64,000 nt of DNA from Heloderma charlesbogerti (lineage: Eukaryota; Chordata; Lepidosauria; Squamata; Helodermatidae). The number at the start of each line of letters is the position of its first letter. The first letter of the stretch is position 1. Made by a program: the position numbers and the translations under genes. The stretch is taken from the NCBI GenBank assembly GCA_026122225.1, contig JANEZZ010002240.1, positions 1 to 64,000 of the forward strand, given 5' to 3'. The notes under the pieces are model-generated. The model ran no database searches. It worked only from the letters and a program-made list of their open reading frames with translations, and was not told where the DNA came from. Positions 56,933 through 64,000 of the stretch are shown piece by piece.

Positions 56933-58239
56933 TTAGTAGCTGTATTTGTTCAGTTGTCTGACTGAAGGCGTCTGAGGAACAAACGAGGGTTTAGGTGGCA
57001 CGTCCGGCTTTAGGGAAGGTGTCCTCTTTATGCCTGTCCGAGGAAGCGTTCCGTTGCTTGTGTAACTGCTTTGCCTAGATAAGGAAGGCTGTAGGTGGAC
57101 ACTCACTGGTGTCCCTTGCATGTAGTCCATCTTTGTCCCTGCAGTGGAAGGCATATATCCTCCCCGGTTAATACTGGGCTGCCTGGATAACAGCACACCA
57201 TTGGATGAGTTTAAGTTTTTAGGAAGGGCTGATATAGAATGCCGCTGTGAAGAATTTTTGTGATAGCCCCTTTGTCTTTCTAAAGAGGTCATTGGTACTG
57301 CGGGTGTGGTAGGAACATCCACCCGTTTTGTTGGACTGTTTCGTGGAAGGGTAGATGGAGGAGAATATAAAGATGCTTCCCTGTTAGGAACTTTGGGAGG
57401 AATCTCCGTCATATTTCCCATTGGATCCAGCATTAAAGTCTGGTGAGCCACTTGGATGTCTCCCATAATGGCTTTGGGGTTGTTGGGTGTTTCATTTAAA
57501 TGTTTCAGGAAATCGTTCAAGGTGTTCCTGGAATCAACAGACCTCCTGTGGTCTCTTTTGCTTGATGACTTTGTTAGTGGGTGGTCCACAATCTGCATCT
57601 TTTTGTCTGCTTTGTGCGCATTAGAATTTGAGAAGGACATATTGTAATCATGGGTGGCATTTGGAAGAACAATAGCACTGGGGATGTGTCCGTGACTTAA
57701 AGGAGAATGGGGTGGGGGGCTGGATGGAAAAAACTGGGGACTCTTCAGAGGGGTTTCTTTTCTAGAAGCACTGAGGTTGTTCTGTGCTTTGTCCATCTGG
57801 CTTTTCAGGGACTGTAAAGTCTTCTGTTGCAGCACTGGTGTTGATTCAGGAGTTGGAAGAGCTGCCAGTTCTGGCGGTTGGCCTCTGTGGTCCACCACCA
57901 TCATCGACTTTGTGTCAGCGGTTGGTGGCAGCTCTTTTCTGCTTGTTAGCAAATTTGAATACAGCTTGGGTGAATCAATGTTCTGTTGATACTCCTTGAC
58001 AGGGCTGTCAAAGAGGCCATTCAGTTTGGCAAAACTTCCGCTTGAGTCTGTACAGGACTGAGCTGATTCTGCGTCTTTGTGGATCTTCCTGGATTTTCTC
58101 ACAAATATATCCCGGTAACAGTAAACGGCCACTCCTGCAATAAAGGCTCCCAGTAGAAAAGCAGCAAAGACACAAGTAATCAGGACATTCATGTGTACCA
58201 TTTGGTTGGAATCTCCTGACTGGACTTCCCACCTTACAC
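56933..58239 (-). CDS. SEMA6D: Semaphorin-6D, last coding exon (transmembrane and cytoplasmic part)
   Basis: Terminal exon of SEMA6D, a transmembrane class 6 semaphorin that binds plexin-A1 and acts in axon guidance and cardiac and immune signalling. The exon opens at a splice acceptor (tttttttgtag-type, AG at 58240-58241) with a split Gly codon and encodes 434 further residues to TAA at 56933-56935. Residues 1-17 are the end of the ectodomain linker. A transmembrane helix covers about 18-42 (ITCVFAAFLLGAFIAGVAVY), then a basic stop-transfer RKSRKIHK. The cytoplasmic tail is Ser/Pro-rich with SPPPHSP and PPKPSFVPQTP, fitting known tail interactions with Abl and Ena/VASP proteins (family knowledge). 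It ends LNKYSY. The open frame extends upstream into the intron; those codons are not coding. Confidence 0.96.
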
Positions 58240-58539
58240 CTACAAAAAACACACACATTATTGATAGATCAGAGCATGTTTTATGTTGTGCAACCATAAA
58301 ACAAGGTCTGCTTATCTTAGGCTGCAGTCCTAAGCACACTTAATAGAAATCTAGCAACTTGAACTCAGGAATGGTTCAGGGACAGGAATCACAACATGGG
58401 TGGTCTACAGGAAGTCATCACCAGCTAAGAGCCCTTACCCAGCAGTGTATGTGCAAGCTGAAATACATACTTTTAAATGCTAATTGATACGTGCTTGGTA
58501 CATACAAGACACGTACACACTAAAAACATAATGGGTGCA

Positions 58540-58655
58540 ATCCAGCACAAATCTCACTGATATCAATGGGAGAAAGTTAAGCCCATGCTTAATCCTCACA
58601 TCGAAATAAACTGGGTTTGAAAGTTCTTAATTTTTGTGGGATTGTGCCCAATGTA
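58540..58655. repeat. Family E foldback repeat, diverged
   Basis: gggtgcaatccagcacaa on the left and gtgggattgtgcccaatg on the right, with 'atatcaatgggagaaagtta' in the middle. Confidence 0.5.
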
Positions 58656-59305
58656 TGAAGCAGCCCTCAGAGGGACTTCCAAATAAACATCCTACAAATA
58701 AACAAATGTAGAGGCCAATCCTAAACCTAAATGCCACCGATTTATGTTGGTAGATTGCTATTATTCATATGCTTTGGGTTTTCCAAATGTACACCACCAG
58801 TATAGCACACATACATGCAATGTAATGTCTTGCAATGAATATATGCAGTACCACTTCGCGCTATAATATGGAAGTCTAGGCCATGTGTCCATCAGCCCAG
58901 TCCACTGAAAAGAGCTGCCCGTGTGCAATATCTACGTGTGAATGTACTTGTGGATTGTACAAGCAACCCTACAACACTGCCACAGCTCCAGAATACTTGG
59001 AGAGCTTGCACCCCATCTTCCATACAGGCCAAGGCTCTTGCCCCCTCTGCCAAGATAAATATTTATGCTGCTCCAGGGAGTTGCACTGCCATTGTGCTGG
59101 ACTGTCAGGTCAGCAGCAGGTGCGGTTCAGTGACGGCATGGGTTTGCTTCAGTTCTGGGCTGCAGCATTGGTTTTCTACTCATCCTTTCTGGGGCCCCTG
59201 CTCTTACTGAATTTGCCAAAGGTGACTGTGGAAAGCAAGCAATGCATGGCTGACACAGGAACACCGTTGGCCAGTTCATCTTTCCCTCTCAATAAGGGTA
59301 CCTAG

Positions 59306-59462
59306 ATCATAGAATCATAGGGTTGGAAGGGGCCTACAAGACCATCGAGTCCAACCCCCTGCTCAATGCAGGAAGCCTGATTCCCATCCAAGTACTAACC
59401 AGGGTTGACCCTGCTTAGCTTCCGAGATCAGATGAGATCAGGCACCTATACTAAGTTGCACC
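59306..59462 (-). mobile_element. 5S rRNA-derived SINE with CR1-like tail (minus)
   Basis: Minus-strand head resembles 5S rRNA (gatctcggaagctaagcagg, then ggttagtacttggatgggaa). The tail ends in ATTCTATGAT units. Lies in the SEMA6D intron, in the same orientation as the gene. Confidence 0.85.
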
Positions 59463-61047
59463 CCTTCCCACACGCCTGGTTTACACTCTGGATCTTTCAG
59501 CTATTCCAGGCACCTGCAGCTGCAGAGACTTGATGCAGCTCTTACCTAGCTCTATACCTCTGACAGGGGAGAGCTACTGTTGCCTACACAGGCTTCTAGC
59601 AGTGCCATGCTTTTCTTTGCTCAAGAAACCAAGGAAATTAGAATGTCAGCAGCTGTTTTCCACCCTTGTTCTCTCTGGTGGCTGCTTTTCTTTGCTCTTC
59701 GTCCTCCCAACTGCAAGCCAGAGAGAACAAGGAACATTGCCAGTACAGAGATGTCATTATGTTCTTTTACAAAGAAATGCAAAGGCAGAGTTGTGTAAGG
59801 GTGGGTGGACAGTGGTTCCAGTTCTCTTCTTGCTAGAAGGGCAGGGCAAGATGAAAACTGGGTGGAAAGGAGGCTGTCCTTCCACAGCTGCCTGTGATGG
59901 CATTCAGAACTCCAGACACAGGGAGGCTTCCGTAAGTCCCTTGATAAAAGAGGACAATGTGTAAGCGGTACCTCTGTGTTGATTAGTTCGAAGAACTCAA
60001 TAATACTATATTCTGCCAGTGTATTCTCTCTGTCCCCAAATATCCTTTTAAGACTCATAAATAGTAGCTTGTATGTTATTAACTTTAACGATTTCTGCTG
60101 GAAAATTGAGGTTAGAAAGTGCTACTCTGTCCTACTGCAATTAATACCTCATGGACAGATTTCTCTCTCAATTCCCTGCTCAACTCATAAATCAGAATCA
60201 AAAGTGAGATAGGATTATGCAGATATTGTATACAACTGTATAATGTGAACATTGCATTGTTAGAGCTATTTTGTTTTTTCCCCTCCATACTGAATGCTTT
60301 CTAACTTTGCTATTTTAGGAATGGTATTCTCTGCAAATTAAAAAAAGGTCATGATTATCTTCTCATTTTAAGGTCTATACTACAGTGAGTAATGGACATT
60401 TGGAACAGAGCATAGTTTAAAAACCATATGGCTAATGATGGGTATTAGTTTTTTTGTAATAATATAGAATACGTTTAATTTAGACCTGGAAGAAAAAGAA
60501 GAAACATAGAATTAATTTTGCAATTCATGTGTTAATATCAGAACTTGCAGGGTTTTCTGACAGTGTTTTTTAAAGCAACCACAGACATTGTACTGTTAAG
60601 AAAATGTTAGTTTGGCAGAATGCATCTAATTGTGTTATTCCACGCAGGGGGAAGTTAAGACGAAGAAGGGTATCATGGTTTTTGTTGTTGTTAGAGGCAA
60701 AGCCTTTGAAGAAAGTTAATGTTCAGGGTTATTGGTTTTAATGGCATTGTGCAGAAGAGGAAAAAAGGAGAAAAGGATTGAGAAGGCTTACTACAGGAAA
60801 TGTCACCAAGCGTGACTGAGAGCACATGAGCAAATCCTTAGAAAAGCAAACTGGTTTTAAAGGACAATCAAGCGAGATAAAACACCTCAAGCAAAATTAT
60901 GAATGCGCTGCCAAAATGGCTGAAAGGAAACCTGATACGTTTCAGTGAAAAGTAAAATGCAGAAGGTTTGTGGATAACTTGTGGGTCTTAAAACAGAGAG
61001 AGACATGCTCATGCAATTATGTGCCATCTACCAAGAGGTATGCAAAA

Positions 61048-61150
61048 ACGAGCCAGTGTGGGTAGATGACAGAGGCCTGGGTTCAAATCCTAGCTCCTGG
61101 GGTGGCCAGACACTCTCTCTCAGCCTAGTTTCTTTCTCAGGAAGGGGTTA
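61048..61150 (+). mobile_element. Degraded CORE-type SINE
   Basis: gccagtgtgggtagatgaca, box B-like gggttcaaatccta and 'tctctctcagcctagttt', as in 26038-26165. Confidence 0.5.
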
Positions 61151-62004
61151 CCCCTTTTTATCTCCACAAAAATCCTGTGACTGTTAGGTTGAGAAAGAGA
61201 AAGAGAGAGGCCTAAAGTTATCCTTGTGGACTTCGTGCTTGGGGAGGATTTGAATCTTGTCCTGCCCAAGTCCAACAGCCATGGTGCCATGCTGGGTCTC
61301 CATACATCTCCCCACAGCAAGTCTTGAACTGGCAACACTCTGATCAGCATGCAAGACACCTCACCATGCAGAAGCTGCTCTTGCAATGTATGAAAAAGTG
61401 CACTGTTTTTTTTACCATGGGCACATAGATCAGGTTGTCACTATATGCCTCGGCTGTCTGATACATGTACCTATATGGCCAACGCTTTCCCCTCCCCTCC
61501 CCACCCCACTCCCAAGCACCACACTGCCCTTCATACATTATGATGTAGAGGTCTCTTCCTACATGGAGAATAACCTTCTGTGAAGAAGAATAAGAATATG
61601 CATGTGCAAAGTTATTCTTAGTGGGAGAGATTTAGAATATTTAAATCCCAAGTCTGATCAGGTATTTTGTTTTTTACAGAAACAACTAAGAGTCTCTTGG
61701 CATCTTAAAAGACTAATTAACATTTTGTAGCAGATGAAGGATTTGCCAATGTATGGGCACTTACACCATAATCATTTTTTAAGTTGCCTGAGGACTCTTG
61801 CTAGTTTTGCTACCACACCCTAATACGACCACTCTCCAGCTGTTGGTTGTAAAGCCATGCCACAGCGGGGCCCCATTTGTGAGTGAATGTTCTATTATCG
61901 TGGCTAGTGCATTAATGTGGAGTCACAATTGGCCTGCCAAGAGGAAGCTTGTTGACATCCGTAATAAAGTACATGAAAGGCAGCGAGGTGCTGGAACACT
62001 TAAG

Positions 62005-62110
62005 AGTTGCAATCCTATATACTGGACTTCCAATGGTCAATGGACTTACTTCTGAGTAGAGGTCAATGGGATTTACTTGTGAGTAGAGATACATAGGATT
62101 GCACTGTAAA
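62005..62110. repeat. Family E foldback repeat
   Basis: gttgcaatcctatatac and acataggattgcactgta are inverted termini. An internal 'tacttctgagtagaggtcaa' block is partly repeated. Confidence 0.65.
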
Positions 62111-62416
62111 GCATGCATTGATCATGTAGGAAAAACAACAACAAACCCAGCCCTATGGATCTTGACTTGGGAGAGACAAGGATGAGCAATGGTTAGTTGA
62201 TAGTAACTCTGCAAGACTCCTGTTGCTTCTCCTTGTTCCCCAAATATATATATATATGCGTGCCCAACAAGGAAACAGATACACAGTTGTACCTTTTGTT
62301 CTATAAATAGGCAATATTGCATGCAGTGAATACCAAGCATTTCAATTTAATCTTTGAAACTGCTGAAGCTATCAGGTTTCCTTTCAACCACAATATATTC
62401 CCTGATTAGGCCTTAC

Positions 62417-62584
62417 CCTTCGGGACCCCTGATAATGGATCAGAGTAATCAGAAGTGTTTGGGTCATCTTGAGCTACAAATTTCCGAGAGCCAGTCACTT
62501 TAGGTTTCCAGGAACCAATCACTTTGGGTGAGAGAACTGGGATGCTTCCAACTGTGGTAATAGAAGCTGAGGATAACTCCATGT
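62417..62584 (-). CDS. SEMA6D: Semaphorin-6D, penultimate coding exon (extracellular linker, in-frame cassette)
   Basis: 168 bp, 56 codons, bounded by acceptor CAG (62587-62585) and donor GTAAGG (62416-62411). It starts with the last two bases of a split Asp codon and ends with the first base of a split Gly codon that completes exactly with the first two bases of the exon at 58239. The peptide (MELSSASITTVGSI, then PKVTGSRKFVAQDDPNTSDY and DPLSGVPKG) fits the membrane-proximal linker of vertebrate SEMA6D between the PSI domain and the transmembrane helix. Both boundaries have the same phase, so skipping keeps the frame, in line with known SEMA6D isoforms that differ here. The open frame continues 32 codons upstream into the intron, which I take as chance. 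Confidence 0.9.
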
Positions 62585-62774
62585 CTGTGGTGGCAAACAG
62601 ATTTCTATTAATGTGCATTACAGTCAATTTCTTTCCTTTCACGTTTTTTGTTTTTTGTTTTAAACCTTCATCAATTGGCAACTTTGCTCAGTGACTGCTA
62701 AATTATATCTGGAGAGATGGTGCTTAATGGGCATAATACTGTGTTGCTCTTTATAAATGGGGGTGGCTGTTTTC

Positions 62775-62878
62775 CTTCCTGAAACCCTGGAGAGCCGCTG
62801 CCAGTCAGTGCTGACTATACTGGGCTAGATGGACCCATGGTCTGACTCAGCATAAGGCAGCTTCCTATGTTCTTATAT
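62775..62878 (+). mobile_element. tRNA-derived SINE, 3' part
   Basis: 'cctgaaaccctggagagccg', 'actgggctagatggaccca' and cagcttcctatgttctta. The tRNA head is missing. Confidence 0.7.
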
Positions 62879-63004
62879 TCAAATATACTAAAATCCAATC
62901 AGATTTTAAATCAAGGACCAGAAGTGGATGAAATAAAATGTATTTGAAGACCACGGTGCTTAAATGGGGATGGGAAAGGAGGCCAGAAAATGTGGGATGC
63001 ACAA

Positions 63005-63205
63005 TCTAAGGATGTCAGAGGCTGCCTTATTCCAGGGCAGGCTATTTGCACATTTTGCCCAGTATTATCAACTCTGACTGGCAGCTGCTGTCCATGATCT
63101 CTGGCAGAGGGCTCCCCCATCTTAGCCTTTTCAGTGGAGGTGCTAGGGGTTGAACCTGTGACCTTCGGGATGCCAAGCATGTCCTCTGCCATGGAGCTAT
63201 GGTCC
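63005..63205 (-). mobile_element. tRNA-derived SINE (minus)
   Basis: Minus strand: ccatggcagaggacatgct (box A region), box B ggttcaacccctagcacct, then 'gagatcatggacagcagctg'. Inserted in the SEMA6D intron. Confidence 0.7.
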
Positions 63206-63764
63206 CTTCCCCAATCTCATGGGCATGTTCATGTTGTACAGTAAAGGAGTCCCAAATCTGAAAGTATATAGAACCCACAGGCAGCTGAAACTTGTGGCGT
63301 CATCGGACTGTGCAAGTGAGCCAAAAATGGCACATAAACTCCCTTTCAGTAGTGATCTGTTTGCTGTGGTCCCGTGTAAAGCAAGTATCCATGATTAGAT
63401 ATATTATCTGGATTGCCATAAAGAACAATCTTTGCAGTCCACATCCCTGTATACTTACCCTAGGGTTGCACATGCCGAGTTAGAAAGCCCTCTTGCTGCA
63501 ACAACCAAATTGAGTTGGTTGGGATTTACAGTCAGATCACGTGCATATTTACTAGGAAGTAAGTCTCACTGGCTCGGATGGAATGGATTCCCAAGGAACT
63601 ATGCACAGAAGCGCAGCCTCTAACATCTCACTGTGCATTTTAGCTCCTGTAGTCTCAGTTGGACTTAGCTGCAACCAGTTTTTGCAGGGTTGTGTTCACT
63701 ATCTTGAATGACCCAGAAGCAGCTTGCTTCCAAGGCTCTGAGATATTTGGGGAATGTACTAATA

Positions 63765-63945
63765 GGAACCTAGGAAACTGCCTTAGACCACTGGTCCATT
63801 TAGCTCAGTACTGTCAACAGTGAGCGGCAGTGGCTCTCCAGGGTTTCAGGCAGGCATTTTTGCAGCCAACTTGGAGATGCTGGGGACTGAACCTGACATC
63901 TTCGGCATACAAAGCAGCTGCTTTACCACTGAGCCAAGGCCCCTA
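63765..63945 (-). mobile_element. tRNA-derived SINE (minus), nearly complete
   Basis: Minus strand: ggctcagtggtaaagcagct (box A), box B-like ggttcagtccccagcatc, 'gcctgaaaccctggagagcc', and a tail with 'ctgagctaaatggaccagtg' and 'aggcagtttcctaggttcc'. Confidence 0.75.
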
Positions 63946-64000
63946 ATGAATACGAGCTGTGCAGCCCTTCCAGTATGATCACCAGCCACTAGTGAGCCTT

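Larger units (their letters stand above)
58240..62416 (-). other. SEMA6D intron between the two exons
   Basis: 4177 bp from donor GTAAGG (62416-62411) to acceptor TAG (58242-58240). Contents: family E repeats (58540-58655, 62005-62110), a 5S SINE (59306-59462), a degraded tRNA SINE at about 61048-61150, an unremarkable non-repetitive stretch 59470-61040, and a (TA)n tract near 62245-62260. The frames at 58883-59305 and 59530-60058 show no recognisable domain. Confidence 0.85.
62585..64000 (-). other. SEMA6D intron (partial), SINE-rich
   Basis: Upstream intron running off the right edge. No further SEMA6D exon was recognised. It contains three SINE pieces, listed separately. The rest shows nothing notable. 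Confidence 0.7.

Noticed and set aside
58240..58339. N-terminal extension of the SEMA6D frame beginning with Met at 58339.
   Set aside because: It lies upstream of a clear splice acceptor and the exon phase matches the donor at 62417, so these codons are intronic.
59530..60058. Open frames of about 145 codons on both strands in the SEMA6D intron.
   Set aside because: They overlap on opposite strands, lack domains and are not bounded by convincing splice sites.

Overview
This is a piece of a vertebrate nuclear genome, most probably a squamate reptile (lizard). The evidence is two exons of a vertebrate class 6 semaphorin, several BovB (RTE) LINE copies, 5S-rRNA-derived SINEs with CR1-like tails, tRNA-derived SINEs, L2/CR1 LINE tails and many short hAT-type elements. 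There are no bacterial-type operons, CRISPR arrays or free-standing RNA genes.

Layout. (1) Positions 1-4216 hold two BovB copies head to head: a minus copy cut by the window edge and a plus copy with an internal deletion. (2) Positions 4217-29045 are gene-free. They contain SINEs, LINE tails, palindromic MITEs (10858-11381, 14624-15173), hAT-type elements with 8-bp target duplications (16383-16754, 25282-25501, 27169-27453) and a 0.6-kb minisatellite (20210-20826). (3) Positions 29368-32581 hold a full-length but broken BovB, flanked by a 9-bp duplication. (4) Positions 33480-54180 are gene-free and repeat-dense. The densest part is 38963-41356, with three related palindromic hAT-type elements, one nested in another and each bounded by an 8-bp duplication. 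(5) Positions 54185-64000 are the 3' part of SEMA6D on the minus strand: 3' UTR, final coding exon (56933-58239), a 4.2-kb intron, an upstream 168-bp coding exon (62417-62584) and the start of the next intron.

The only host protein-coding gene I can support is SEMA6D. The last exon encodes the transmembrane helix and the whole cytoplasmic tail. The upstream exon encodes part of the extracellular linker and is an in-frame cassette. Almost every other long open frame is a shadow of a transposon, simple repeat or UTR.

The most unusual content is a group of non-autonomous elements that begin TAGG/TAGA and end in CCTA, with 8-bp target duplications. They are built from nested palindromes, and one contains a 101-bp repeat of palindromic units. 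I found these by reading the sequence. No alignment or database search was run.
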